Shown: positions 25,262 through 36,235, counted from the stretch's first letter. The stretch: 64,000 bases of DNA from Stenotrophomonas sp. SAU14A_NAIMI4_5 (GCF_003086795.1 NZ_CP026003.1:3088579-3152578); one strand, 5' to 3'. Program-made: numbers and translations. Notes: a model not told the origin generated them from the letters alone.

Positions 25262-28200
25262 TCAGAAGTCGTAGGAGGCGCTCAGGCGCACCGTCCGCGG
25301 GGCCGTGAAGTAGCTGCCCATGCCGTAGAGGTTGGAGACCGTGTCCGGTCCGGTCTGGTACTTGGCGGTCGACTGCAGTTGGCGCCGCTGGTTGAGCACG
25401 TTGAAGACACTCAGGCCCAGGCCCAGCCGGTTGTCAGCGAACCCGGGGCGGTACATCACGCCCATGTCCAGCTGCGCCGTCCACGGCTGCCGACCCGCGT
25501 CGCCGGGGCGCGACGGCCTGCCGTTGCAGTAGTGGTAGGCCGATCCGTAGCCATTGAGAGGATCGCTCTGGTCACTGCCGTAGTAGCCGAGGCAGTTTTT
25601 CGGCATGCCCGACATCACCCGCACCGTGGCAGATGCGGTCCATTCGTCATTGATCTGGTAGGCGCCGAATGCCTTGAACTGGTGCCGCCGATCATTGGCG
25701 AGGTAGCCACCGGCGTACTCCATCAACGCCGCCGCATCCCAGTCCTGGGTCTTGGACACATCGCTCTGGCCAATATCCGACCTCACCTGCCCTTCGGTGT
25801 TGCCGAAGCTGCGCGACCAGGTGTAGTCCAGCCGGCCGTACCAGCCGTCGGACATCGGGTGCTCGATGAACACATCCAGCGCGACATACTGGCGCTTCGC
25901 CTTCTTGCCGTCGTAGCCCCAGTCCGTCGAACTCATGCTGACCGGCGTGTAGCCGGAGCCATCACGGTGCCGCAGCTGGAACGTGTTGGTGGCACCTGGA
26001 TTGAAGATCACGCAACCGGGAAGATCGAAGCTGTCGGCATCCAGACCCATGCCTGCCAGCCGGTCGACGAAGCGGTCGGCATCGCAGGTATCGTCAATGG
26101 CCGACTGCAGTTGCCGGTAGGTGACCTTGCCGCCGGTGTTCCAGCGGCTGCCCAGGGTCTTCTCGAAGCCGAGGATCAGCTCGTCCTGATACTGCGACTT
26201 CAGGTCGGTCGGCGCCACCGCCAGCGGATCCGGCGCCTGCCCGTACTCGCCATTGGCCGACACCGGCCCCGGCCCCAGCGGCGTCAGGCCGGTCGGGTTG
26301 CCGTTGGCATCGATGCCGGTATAGGTGAAGTACTCACGCGTGTAGGTTGATGCGGAAGCGCCACGGATGGCCACGCTGTTGGGCAATGCCAGGTAGTAGC
26401 GGCCCAGGTTGGCGAACAGCTTCAACGACGCATCACCGAAAACATCCCAGCTGGCGCCCAGGCGTGGCGCCCACTGGTCGCCGCTCTCCACGTAGGCGCG
26501 GCCATCGCTGTTGAAGTTGGTGAAGCGGTCGTTGCGCAGGCCGAGCGTCAGCAGCCAGTCGGGCGTCAGCTGCCAGCGGTCCTCCAGGTAATAGGCCCGC
26601 TGCTTCACCGACATGCTGGTGGTGGTGGAGAAAATGTACTTCTGCACGAAGTAGCCATTTCCCCCCGGGGGTGCGATGCCGAAGCCCGGGCTGGGCGAGG
26701 CGCCCGGATTGCCACGCGAATAGATCCAGGCATGGCCGGGGCCCGTCATGGATTCGCCTTCGTTGGTGGCCCGGTAGGTCATGTTGTCGACACCGGCGGT
26801 CAACTCATGGTTGCCGATGCGGTACTGCAGGTCCATGCGCAGCCCGTGCGTCGTGCTGCCTGCATCCGGTGCCTTGGTGTACAGATCGGGCTGGTCGTTG
26901 CGGATCGGCGTGCCGCCGTTCAACGCGGGATCCTGGTTGCCGGCGCCGTTGATGTAGGGGTTGCCCGAGTCCAGCGGATTGAACTTGAGGTTGCTGGTGC
27001 GGGCGCGCCCCCACACGGCACTGAAGGTCAGCGCGTCGCTGAGGTAGCCGGTGTACTTGAAGATATCGACGTCGGTACTGGACTTTGCCACGTTGGGGAA
27101 CGTACCGGTGCGATCCCCTTCGGACAGCGTCTCGTAGTCGAAGTCCCGGTAGTAGCCGCCGGTACGATCGGTGTCCTGGAAGCGCGTGTATTCCAGCGTG
27201 TTGCTGTCGTTGATGTTCCAGTCGATCTTGCCGTAGAACTTCGGTGTATCCGCACGGTAGTGGTTGCGCACCTGCTGCGCGGCGGCCTCGTTGGCGGTTG
27301 CAACACCCTCGCGACGGTTCGATTCGGCGGCAAGATGGATGAACAGCCTGTCTTCGATCAACGGCCCACTGACATAGCCGCTGTAGGTGGTCGTGGTGGA
27401 CTTGTCACCGCGCCGGTAGCGGTACAGCGTGCCCGGCCTGGCCTCGTTCTCGTAGGCATATCCCTCCGGCAGGGTCATGTCCGGGTAGTTCACCGACGCC
27501 GGAGATTCGGCCAGCCCGGCAGGCGACCAGGTGACCTGCGCGCCGAACCGCCACGCGTTGGTGCCACGCTTGCCGACCTGGTTGATGACGCCACCGGTGG
27601 AACGGCCATACGCCGCACCATAGCCGCCGGTGAAGGTTTCCTGCTGGTCGATGGAGCCGTAAGGAAGGCTGACGCCGCCCAGGTAGTTGAGTGGATTGGT
27701 GACGTTGAAGCCATTGAGGTAATACGCGTTCTCGGTGACGCTGGAGCCACCGAACGACAGGACCGATCGCGACCCGTTGGAGAAGGCACCGCTGCCGGCC
27801 ACCACGCCCGGCGCCAGCAGCGCGATGGATTCAGCGCTGCGCCCCAGCGGCAGCACGTCCAGCTGCTCGGAGGTGATGACCGACTTGGACACGGTGTGGC
27901 TCACATCGATCTTCGGCAGGTTCGCCGCGGTGACGTTGACCGCTTCCAGCGTGGTGGCTGGGCCATGTGCGGCGAAGCTCACTTCGGTACCGCTGCCCAC
28001 GCGCAGCTGCACGTCGTCGCGCTGTTCGAGGATGCGCCCGTCGCGCTGCAGGCTGATGCTGTAGCGGCCCACCGGCAGCGCGCCAAAGCTGTAGCGCCCC
28101 TGCGCATCGATGGCCGCCGTGCGCCTGAGGCCGCTGTCACTCTGGGCGACGACGGTCGCGCCTTCGGAGCCGGCGGCGGTGCCGTGCAGCGTGCCGGTGG

Positions 28201-28291
28201 TGCTCTGCGCAGCGACGCTGCCGACGATGGAAAACAACACTGCTGAAAGCGCGCTGCGCTTCAGCACGCGATGTGCGGATGCAAATGCCAT
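25262..28291 (-). CDS. Oar-type TonB-dependent receptor with carboxypeptidase regulatory-like domain (copy 2)
   Basis: The start at MAFASAHRVLKRSALS (after GGAGAG) opens a signal peptide ending GSVAAQ. The 1009-residue product is a close paralogue of the receptor to its left: the same regulatory-like domain (GRYSFGALPVGRYSI), plug (HTVSKSVITSEQLDVLPLGR) and barrel, ending TVRLSASYDF. Long blocks are identical, for instance the YYLEDRWQ and YTREYFTY regions, while surface-loop segments differ. This is a tandem duplication with diverged loops, suggesting related but different ligands. Confidence 0.93.
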   Translation of the reverse strand: MAFASAHRVLKRSALSAVLFSIVGSVAAQSTTGTLHGTAAGSEGATVVAQSDSGLRRTAAIDAQGRYSFGALPVGRYSISLQRDGRILEQRDDVQLRVGSGTEVSFAAHGPATTLEAVNVTAANLPKIDVSHTVSKSVITSEQLDVLPLGRSAESIALLAPGVVAGSGAFSNGSRSVLSFGGSSVTENAYYLNGFNVTNPLNYLGGVSLPYGSIDQQETFTGGYGAAYGRSTGGVINQVGKRGTNAWRFGAQVTWSPAGLAESPASVNYPDMTLPEGYAYENEARPGTLYRYRRGDKSTTTTYSGYVSGPLIEDRLFIHLAAESNRREGVATANEAAAQQVRNHYRADTPKFYGKIDWNINDSNTLEYTRFQDTDRTGGYYRDFDYETLSEGDRTGTFPNVAKSSTDVDIFKYTGYLSDALTFSAVWGRARTSNLKFNPLDSGNPYINGAGNQDPALNGGTPIRNDQPDLYTKAPDAGSTTHGLRMDLQYRIGNHELTAGVDNMTYRATNEGESMTGPGHAWIYSRGNPGASPSPGFGIAPPGGNGYFVQKYIFSTTTSMSVKQRAYYLEDRWQLTPDWLLTLGLRNDRFTNFNSDGRAYVESGDQWAPRLGASWDVFGDASLKLFANLGRYYLALPNSVAIRGASASTYTREYFTYTGIDANGNPTGLTPLGPGPVSANGEYGQAPDPLAVAPTDLKSQYQDELILGFEKTLGSRWNTGGKVTYRQLQSAIDDTCDADRFVDRLAGMGLDADSFDLPGCVIFNPGATNTFQLRHRDGSGYTPVSMSSTDWGYDGKKAKRQYVALDVFIEHPMSDGWYGRLDYTWSRSFGNTEGQVRSDIGQSDVSKTQDWDAAALMEYAGGYLANDRRHQFKAFGAYQINDEWTASATVRVMSGMPKNCLGYYGSDQSDPLNGYGSAYHYCNGRPSRPGDAGRQPWTAQLDMGVMYRPGFADNRLGLGLSVFNVLNQRRQLQSTAKYQTGPDTVSNLYGMGSYFTAPRTVRLSASYDF

Positions 28292-28605
28292 GAACTCTCT
28301 CCGGTGATGGAACTGCCGGAGCGTTATAGGCACGGGCCTGGCGTGTGCGGCAGTGCTGAAACCGGCGATGAAGTGCGCGGAATTCGCCACGACACAGCGC
28401 TCGGCGCGGGCCCGGATTCACGCCATGCGCTTGAAAATCCTGGACATTCGGCGGGTCTCGCAACCGCCTGTACGCACGCCCGAACCGCCCCACCACAGGC
28501 GATATACGTCACACCAGAAGCGCTGCCGCGCGCCATGCAGCGTCCGAAGCGACAGCACGTCGATCCGATTCCGACACACCCGCTGCATGCACGCAGCGGT
28601 AATCC
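28292..28605 (-). promoter_or_regulatory. Gene-free leader of Oar-type receptor copy 2
   Basis: About 314 bp between the receptor start and the stop of the DUF4166 gene on the same strand. A TATAAC element (28323-28328, minus strand) could be a -10 box, about 30 bp upstream of the ATG, but I see no good -35 partner. Nothing else is recognisable. Confidence 0.3.
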
Positions 28606-30261
<1,656 letters not shown>

Positions 30262-30396
30262 GCGTCGTCCTTGTCGTACTGCGATGGAAGGGAACTGCTC
30301 TGCCATCGCATGGTAGCGCGGTCCTGCAGTGCAGCACGATCCCGCATTAACACCGCCCGTGCTATCGCTGCGCCTTCGACCGCTGCGGAGCCGATC

Positions 30397-30879
30397 ATGA
30401 CCGTCAGGAACATCATCTGCGTGTGGTACGACAAGGAGGCGCTGGATGCGGCCACCTTCTACGCCAACACCTTCCCCGACAGTGCGGTGACCGCCGTGCA
30501 CCACGCGCCGGGCGATTACCCGGCCGGCCAGGAGGGCGCGGTGCTCACCGTCGAGTTCACCGTCTGCGGCGTTGCCTGCGTCGGCCTCAATGGCGGCCCG
30601 GCGTTCAAGCACAGCGAAGCGTTCTCGTTCCAGATCCAGACCGCAGACCAGGCCGAGACCGACCGGCTGTGGAACGCCATCGTCGGCAACGGCGGCCAGG
30701 AAAGCGACTGCGGCTGGTGCAAGGACCGCTGGGGCGTGTCGTGGCAGATCAGCCCGCGCATGCTCATCGAAGCGGTGACCAGCCCGGACAAGGCACTGGC
30801 GAAACGCGCGTTCAACGCCATGATGCCGATGAAGAAGATCGACATCGCCACCATCGAAGCGGCGATTGCCGACGCATGA
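30397..30879 (+). CDS. VOC-family (PhnB/3-demethylubiquinone methyltransferase-like) protein
   Basis: The 160-residue product is a glyoxalase/bleomycin-resistance-fold protein of the PhnB-like group. Typical elements are WYDKEALDAATFYANTFP, GPAFKHSEAFSFQI and the DRWGVSWQISP end of the second beta-alpha-beta-beta-beta unit. The group was once annotated as 3-demethylubiquinone-9 methyltransferase, a label not supported by structure; the actual role is unknown. Its stop overlaps the start of the next gene (ATGA), so the two are probably translated together. Confidence 0.87.
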   Translation: MTVRNIICVWYDKEALDAATFYANTFPDSAVTAVHHAPGDYPAGQEGAVLTVEFTVCGVACVGLNGGPAFKHSEAFSFQIQTADQAETDRLWNAIVGNGGQESDCGWCKDRWGVSWQISPRMLIEAVTSPDKALAKRAFNAMMPMKKIDIATIEAAIADA

Positions 30880-32462
30880 GCCACTGGGACGCGATCATCG
30901 TCGGCGGTGGCCACAACGGACTGGTGTGCGCCGCCTACCTGGCGAAAGCCGGCAAGAAGGTGCTGGTGCTGGAGCGCCGCGGCGTGCTGGGCGGTGCGGC
31001 GGTCACCGAGGAGTTCCATCCCGGCTTCCGCAACTCGGTGGCTTCCTACACCGTGTCGCTGCTGCAGCCGAAGGTGATCGACGACCTGCAGCTGCACGCG
31101 CATGGACTGCGCATCATCAACCGGCCGGCCAACAACTTCCTGCCGCTGGACGACGGCCGCTATCTGCTGTCGGCACCGGGCCGCACCCAGGCCGAGGTGG
31201 CGAAGTTCTCCGAGCGCGATGCGCAGCGGCTGCCCGAGTACGAGGCGCGGCTGGAGATCTTCGCCGACGTGCTGCGTGCATGGGCGCTGCGTGCGCCGCC
31301 CGACCTCGGCGTGGCCGGCGGATGGCGCGCCCTGCCCGCGCTGTGGCAGATGGGGCGCCTGGGCCGCGAACTGGCCTCGCTGGATGCGTCGCTGCGGCAG
31401 GAGCTGCTGGACCTGTTCACCCTGTCGGCCGCCGAGTACCTGGACCGCTGGTTCGAGAGCGAACCGATCAAGGCGCTGTTCGGCTTCGATGGCATCGTCG
31501 GCAACTTCGCCAGCCCGTACACGCCGGGCAGCGCGTATGTGCTGCTGCACCACGTGTTCGGCCAGTGCAACGGTGTGAAAGGTGCCTGGGGCCACGCGAT
31601 CGGTGGCATGGGCGCGATCAGCCAGGCGATGGCGGCGGCGGCGCGCGAGGCCGGTGCCGAGCTGCGCGTGGATGCGGGCGTGCGGCGCGTGCTGGTCGAG
31701 CAGGGGCGCGTGGCCGGTGTGGAGTTGAGCAGCGGCGAAACGCTGCGCGCACGTGCGGTGGTCGCCAACGTCAATCCCAAGCTGCTGTACGAACAACTGC
31801 TGGAGCCAACGCAGGTGCCGCCGGCGACGCGCGAGCGGATGGTGCAGTGGCGCTGCGGCTCGGGCACGTTCCGGATGAACGTCGCACTGTCGCGGCTGCC
31901 GGATTTCCGCGCCCTGCCCGGCCCCGGCGACCACCTCAGCGCCGGCATCATCATGGCGCCCAGCCTGGACTACATGGACCGCGCCTGGCTGGATGCGCGG
32001 CGTGACGGCTGGTCGCGCGAGCCGATCGTGGAGATGCTGATTCCCAGCACGCTGGACGATTCGCTGGCCCCGCCCGGGCAGCATGTGGCCAGCCTGTTCT
32101 GCCAGCACGTGGCGCCGGTGCTGCCTGGTGGGCGGCACTGGGATGATCATCGGGACGAGGTGGCCGACCTGATGATCGCCACCGTCGATCGCCTTGCGCC
32201 GGGCTTCGCCGGCAGCGTACTGGGCCGGCAGGTGCTGTCACCGCTGGATCTGGAGCGGACCTTCGGCCTGGTCGGCGGCGATATCTTCCACGGCGCGCTC
32301 AGTGCCAACCAGTTGTTCTCGGCGCGGCCGATGGTCGGACAGGCCGGCTATCGCGGTGCGCTGCCGGGGCTGTACCTGTGTGGGTCGGGTACCCATCCCG
32401 GCGGCGGCGTGACCGGTGCACCGGGGCACAATGCCGCGCAGGTGGTGCTGCAGGATCTGTAG
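30876..32462 (+). CDS. FAD-dependent oxidoreductase, PYROXD2/phytoene-desaturase-like
   Basis: The 528-residue protein opens with a dinucleotide-binding motif IIVGGGHNGLVCAAYLAKAG and an ERRGVLGGAAVTEE segment, as in phytoene desaturase-like flavoproteins. The C-terminal FAD motif is LYLCGSGTHPGGGVTGAPGHN. Full-length similarity is with the PYROXD2 group, not with true carotenoid desaturases, and no carotenoid genes are nearby. The substrate is unknown. It is coupled to the VOC gene upstream, and its TAG stop is provided by a SMAG repeat. Confidence 0.87.
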   Translation: MSHWDAIIVGGGHNGLVCAAYLAKAGKKVLVLERRGVLGGAAVTEEFHPGFRNSVASYTVSLLQPKVIDDLQLHAHGLRIINRPANNFLPLDDGRYLLSAPGRTQAEVAKFSERDAQRLPEYEARLEIFADVLRAWALRAPPDLGVAGGWRALPALWQMGRLGRELASLDASLRQELLDLFTLSAAEYLDRWFESEPIKALFGFDGIVGNFASPYTPGSAYVLLHHVFGQCNGVKGAWGHAIGGMGAISQAMAAAAREAGAELRVDAGVRRVLVEQGRVAGVELSSGETLRARAVVANVNPKLLYEQLLEPTQVPPATRERMVQWRCGSGTFRMNVALSRLPDFRALPGPGDHLSAGIIMAPSLDYMDRAWLDARRDGWSREPIVEMLIPSTLDDSLAPPGQHVASLFCQHVAPVLPGGRHWDDHRDEVADLMIATVDRLAPGFAGSVLGRQVLSPLDLERTFGLVGGDIFHGALSANQLFSARPMVGQAGYRGALPGLYLCGSGTHPGGGVTGAPGHNAAQVVLQDL

Positions 32463-32517
32463 ATCCACGCCATGCGTGGATGCTGGCACCGTGTGCCGAC
32501 CAACGGTCGGCACCTAC
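32459..32517. repeat. SMAG REP pair, inverted, two sequence subtypes
   Basis: Forward unit 32459-32481 (GTAGATCCACGCCATGCG...) and reverse unit 32493-32517 (GTGCCGACC.aac.GGTCGGCACCTAC on this strand). The two units belong to different stem subtypes. The GTAG of the first overlaps the TAG stop of the oxidoreductase gene. They separate convergent genes. Confidence 0.82.
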
Positions 32518-32543
32518 CCGCGTGAAGTGAGGCGCGTCGCGCC

Positions 32544-33227
32544 TTACTTCACGCTGCGCAGGTGGTTCGGGCGCTTGCGTGGGCCGGGTGGGCCGGGCGG
32601 GCGACGCTTGTTGAACGGCGGCTGCCCGCGCCAGTAGCGGATCAGCAGCCAGCCGAACAGCATGCCGCCGAGGTGGGCCAGATGGGCGACGCCCGGATCC
32701 CAACCGGTCATGGCCATGACCACCTCGGTCACACCCATCAATATCACGAAGGTCCGCGCCGTCATCGTGATTGGCGGGAACAGCAGCCGCATCACCCGGT
32801 CGCCGAACACCATGCCGTACCCCAGCAGCAGGCCGAACACACCGCCCGAAGCGCCCAGCACCGTGGCCGGGTTGTCCAGCATCGTTCCCACGATCAGCTG
32901 GCAGACGCCGGCACCGGCGATGCAGACCAGGTAGAAGACCAGGAACCGCTTCTCGCCCCAGGTCTGTTCCAGCGGCGAGCCAAGCAGGAACAGCAGCAAC
33001 ATGTTGAAGAACAGGTGCGCAAAGCCGCTGTGCAGGAAGCCATAGGTCAGCAGCTGCCACGGCTGGAAATTGCCGCCCGGGGAAAACGCATCGAAACCCT
33101 GCTGCCACGGCTGCAGCATGAACGGCTCGAAGGTCTGCATGCCGAGCAGGAACGGCTGCTGCAGCAGGAACAGGATCACGTTGGCGATCAGCAGAGCCTT
33201 GGTGACGGTGGGCAGTCGCGGGAACAT
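32544..33227 (-). CDS. Rhomboid-family intramembrane serine protease
   Basis: The 227-residue protein has six hydrophobic helices. The catalytic Ser127 lies in GASGGVFG and the catalytic His185 in AHLAHLGG; a His/Asn pair in the second helix region (FLHSGFAHLFFNM) fits the oxyanion site. It should cleave substrates within the inner membrane. The C-terminal 30 residues are basic and Pro-rich (KRRPPGPPGPRKRPNH), an unusual cytoplasmic tail. Substrate unknown. Ribosome-binding site is weak. Confidence 0.92.
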   Translation of the reverse strand: MFPRLPTVTKALLIANVILFLLQQPFLLGMQTFEPFMLQPWQQGFDAFSPGGNFQPWQLLTYGFLHSGFAHLFFNMLLLFLLGSPLEQTWGEKRFLVFYLVCIAGAGVCQLIVGTMLDNPATVLGASGGVFGLLLGYGMVFGDRVMRLLFPPITMTARTFVILMGVTEVVMAMTGWDPGVAHLAHLGGMLFGWLLIRYWRGQPPFNKRRPPGPPGPRKRPNHLRSVK

Positions 33228-33320
33228 GGGAATACCGGCATGGAACGGCCTCCATCATAGCCGCAGCCTCACGACAGCGTGGCGACCGCCCTGCCCGTTC
33301 CGTTCAGTCGCCGCTGGTGA

Positions 33321-33749
33321 TCAGCCCGGGCCCCAGATCGCCGCGTCCAGCGCGGCAGCCGGATCGCTGGCAGGCATGCGCACGCGGCCGTTTTCCACCA
33401 CCACGCCTTCGGCACGCAGCCGCTGCGACTGCTCGCGCCAGCCGGCCGAACCTTCGGCCATGGCGATGCGCCCGTCCGAGCGCAGCACGCGGTGCCAGGG
33501 CAGGTCCGGGTCTTCGTTCTGGCCGAGGATGCGCGCGGTCAGGCGCGCGCGCCCGGGCAGGCCGGCGCGCATCGCGACCTGGCCATAGCCCAGCACCTGG
33601 CCCGGCGGGATCGCACGGATCACCGCCAGGATGCGGTCGCGCGCCTGCTCCGGCGTCAGCGCCGCAGGCGGGTCACCAGCAGTACGCCGATCAGCACCAG
33701 CACGGTACCGGCGATCTGCGCCGGCCCCATCGGCTCGTCGAGCAGCCAT
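33321..33749 (-). CDS. Alkyltransferase-like (ATL) / MGMT-family DNA-binding protein
   Basis: The conserved part begins near LTPEQARDRILAVIRAIP and includes the helix-turn-helix PPGQVLGYGQVAMRAGLPG and the active-site segment DLPWHRVLRSDG. In true O6-methylguanine methyltransferases the motif is PCHR; Trp replaces the acceptor Cys here, which defines ATL proteins that bind alkylated guanine and recruit nucleotide-excision repair. The start is unclear: the first in-frame ATG is 33749, about 94 bp inside the transporter gene, while homology begins only at about 33659, where just a CTG is available. Confidence 0.75.
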   Translation of the reverse strand: MAARRADGAGADRRYRAGADRRTAGDPPAALTPEQARDRILAVIRAIPPGQVLGYGQVAMRAGLPGRARLTARILGQNEDPDLPWHRVLRSDGRIAMAEGSAGWREQSQRLRAEGVVVENGRVRMPASDPAAALDAAIWGPG

Positions 33750-34576
33750 AGACTCATCACGATGGTGGAAACCGGGCCCAGCATACCCACCTGCGCAGCC
33801 AGCGACGAGCCGACGCGCTGCACCGCCAGCATGATCGCCAGCACCGGCAGCACGGTGCACACGGTGGCGTTGACCAGCGACAGCCATTGCACCGGCGCCG
33901 GTGCCTGCCACAGCAGCGGCAGCGGATGGGTGATGGCGAAATGCAGCAGCACCAGCACGCCGGCCACGCAGCTGGCATAGGCAGTCAGCCTTACCGCACC
34001 GATGCGCGCGACCACCTGGCCGCTGCCGAACAGGTACAGCGCGTAGCTGAGCGCGCTGCCCAGCACCAGCAGGCTGCCGACGATGATCTGCCCGCCCTCG
34101 CGCTGCAGGTCATGGCCGAAGGCCAGCAGCACGCCCAGGTAGCTCAGCACCAGCGCCGCGACCTGCCAGCGGCCCGGGCGCTGCCGCGCCAGCAGCACGT
34201 TGATCAGCAGCACCAGGGTCGGGTTCAAGTACAGGATCAGCCGTTCCAGGGTCACGCTGATGTACTGCAGGCCCTGGAAATCGAGCAGGCTGGACAGGTA
34301 GTAGCCGGTGAAGCCCAGCCACAGCACGCGGGCACGGTCGGCCCAGGACAGCGGTTCGGCACGGCGCGCCGACCACAGGGCCATCAGCACGAACAGCGGC
34401 AGCGCCATCAGCATGCGCAGGGCAAGCAGCGTGGTGGCATCGACGCCGTGGCGCAGGCCCAGCTTGACGATGATGGCCTTGCCAGACGCGGCGATGGCAC
34501 CGACCGCAGCCAGGCCGATGCCGCCCAGGGCAATGCGCGGGGAGGCCGTAGCGATGCGGGGGGAAGGGTTGGACAT
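33656..34576 (-). CDS. EamA/DMT-family inner-membrane transporter
   Basis: The 306-residue product begins at MSNPSPRIATASP and shows ten hydrophobic helices arranged as two EamA repeats (first starting ALGGIGLAAVGAIAASGKAI, second at IVGSLLVLGSALSYALYLF). The second repeat ends with GPVSTIVMSLWLLDEPM, the typical EamA signature. It probably exports a small metabolite or amino acid. Its 3' end overlaps the ATL gene, so the two are on one transcript. Confidence 0.88.
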   Translation of the reverse strand: MSNPSPRIATASPRIALGGIGLAAVGAIAASGKAIIVKLGLRHGVDATTLLALRMLMALPLFVLMALWSARRAEPLSWADRARVLWLGFTGYYLSSLLDFQGLQYISVTLERLILYLNPTLVLLINVLLARQRPGRWQVAALVLSYLGVLLAFGHDLQREGGQIIVGSLLVLGSALSYALYLFGSGQVVARIGAVRLTAYASCVAGVLVLLHFAITHPLPLLWQAPAPVQWLSLVNATVCTVLPVLAIMLAVQRVGSSLAAQVGMLGPVSTIVMSLWLLDEPMGPAQIAGTVLVLIGVLLVTRLRR

Positions 34577-34658
34577 CAGGACGACGGCAGGCCGCAGGGT
34601 GCGGCCATGGGTATGTGGGGACGCGCATTGTCGCATGCGGGCGCCCGCTGCCCGCCTT

Positions 34659-34751
34659 GTAGAGTCGAGCCATGCTCGACTGACTTCCCACCGCAGTCGA
34701 GCATGGCTCGACTCTACAGATGGGCGCAGCCGACCATGGGCTCGGCTCTAC
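34659..34751. repeat. Three SMAG REP units upstream of the transporter gene / downstream of gor
   Basis: Forward unit 34659-34681 (GTAGAGTCGAGCCATGCTCG...), reverse unit 34695-34717 (same stem), and a second reverse unit of a diverged subtype at about 34728-34751 (stem AGCCGA.ccatggg.CTCGGCT). The last unit ends 13 bp past the gor stop codon, a usual place for REP elements. Confidence 0.8.
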
Positions 34752-34763
34752 AACAACCGCGCG

Positions 34764-36122
34764 TCAGCGCATCAGCACCACTTCCTCGGCCGAGGTCGGG
34801 TGGATGGCCATGGTGTCGTCGAACTGGGCCTTGGTCGCGCCCATCTTCACCGCCACCGCGAAGCCCTGCAGGATCTCATCGGCTGCTTCGCCGAGCAGGT
34901 GGATGCCGACCACGCGCTCCTCCGCACCGGCACACACCATCTTGAACAGGCTGCGCTGGGTGCCGTTGGCCAGCGCCTGCAGCATCGGCCGGAACCGGCT
35001 GTGGTAGACCGTCACCTGATCGAAGCAGGCGCGTGCTTCTTCCTCGCTCATGCCCACCGCGCCCAGCGGCGGGTGCGAGAACACCACGCTGGCCACGTTG
35101 CTGTAATCCATCTTCGCTTCAGGGCGGCCGCCGAACAGGCGGTCCATCAGGCGCCGTGCCGCGGCCACCGCGACCGGGGTCAGGCCGACCTTGCCGGCAA
35201 TGTCACCCACCGCATGCACGCTGGGCACCGCCGTGGTCTGCCACTCATCCACCTCCACCTGCTGGTGTTCGCCGATTCCGATGCCCAGCGCTTCCAGGCC
35301 GAGGTCGCGGCTGTTGCCACGGCGGCCGGTGGCGAAGAACACTGCATCGAACACGCTGTCCAGCGGGCCGTCATGGCCGAACGCGCGCACGCGCCCGCCG
35401 TCGCGCTGCAGTTCACGCAGGCGGTAGTCGAAATGGATGCGCACGCCCTGCTGTTTCAGGTTCTCGGCCAGCTGGTCGGTCAGTTCATGATCGAAGCGCT
35501 CCAGCAGCCGGTTGCCACGCACCAGCAGGCGGACCCTGCTGCCCAGCGCCTGCAGCAGGCCGGCCAGTTCCACCGCGATGTAGCCACCACCGATGATCGC
35601 CACTTCGGCCGGCGCACTGCGCAGGTCGAAGAAATCATCGGAGACCAGGCCCAGCTCCGCGCCGGGAATGTCCGGGCGCTGCGGGTGCGCGCCGGTGGCG
35701 ATGAGGATGTGTCCGGCGCTGTAGCGCACGCCATCGCTGCAGGCCACGGTATGCGCGTCGACCAGGTGGCCGCGCGCCGGGATGCGCACCACGCCGGTTT
35801 CGTCCAGGCGCTTGTTGTAGCTGGTATGGATGTTGGTGATGTAGGCCTGGCGATGGATCACCAGTTCCTTCCACGACAGCGCCGGCCGTGCCGGCACATC
35901 GAAGCCCATCGCACTGGCCAGGCCGATGCGCTCGTGCAGGTCGGCCGCCAGCCACATCGCCTTCTTCGGCACGCAGCCGACGTTGACGCAGGTACCGCCC
36001 AGCGCGCCGGGTTCCAGCAGCGCCACGCGCTTGCCGTGCTGGGCCGCGCGGATGGCACCGGCCAGGCCGGCGGAACCGCCGCCAAGCACGATCAGGTCGT
36101 AGTCAAAGGATGCAGTGCTCAT
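34764..36122 (-). CDS. gor: Glutathione-disulfide reductase
   Basis: The 452-residue flavoprotein reduces oxidised glutathione with NADPH. It has the FAD-binding LIVLGGGSAGLAGAIRAA, the redox disulfide GGTCVNVGCVPKK (residues about 41-53), an NADPH-binding VAIIGGGYIAVELAG and the C-terminal active-site His-Glu region MAIHPTSAEE. Arg residues in the VRLLVRGNRLLERFD stretch fit NADPH preference. It is read toward the SMAG cluster and preceded by an uncoupled DUF418 gene on the same strand. Confidence 0.94.
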   Translation of the reverse strand: MSTASFDYDLIVLGGGSAGLAGAIRAAQHGKRVALLEPGALGGTCVNVGCVPKKAMWLAADLHERIGLASAMGFDVPARPALSWKELVIHRQAYITNIHTSYNKRLDETGVVRIPARGHLVDAHTVACSDGVRYSAGHILIATGAHPQRPDIPGAELGLVSDDFFDLRSAPAEVAIIGGGYIAVELAGLLQALGSRVRLLVRGNRLLERFDHELTDQLAENLKQQGVRIHFDYRLRELQRDGGRVRAFGHDGPLDSVFDAVFFATGRRGNSRDLGLEALGIGIGEHQQVEVDEWQTTAVPSVHAVGDIAGKVGLTPVAVAAARRLMDRLFGGRPEAKMDYSNVASVVFSHPPLGAVGMSEEEARACFDQVTVYHSRFRPMLQALANGTQRSLFKMVCAGAEERVVGIHLLGEAADEILQGFAVAVKMGATKAQFDDTMAIHPTSAEEVVLMR

Positions 36123-36235
36123 CGGAATCGCTCGAAGAAAGAAGATGCGTGCCGCTCAGCGGATCACGGCCACAGGCAGCGAGCATGCCATGGCGCGTAC
36201 CCACCACGATGTGAGCGGCAGCAGAACAGTTCAGA

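Noticed and set aside
30876..32462. Carotenoid phytoene desaturase
   Set aside because: Sequence layout fits the PYROXD2 group and no other carotenoid genes are in the window.
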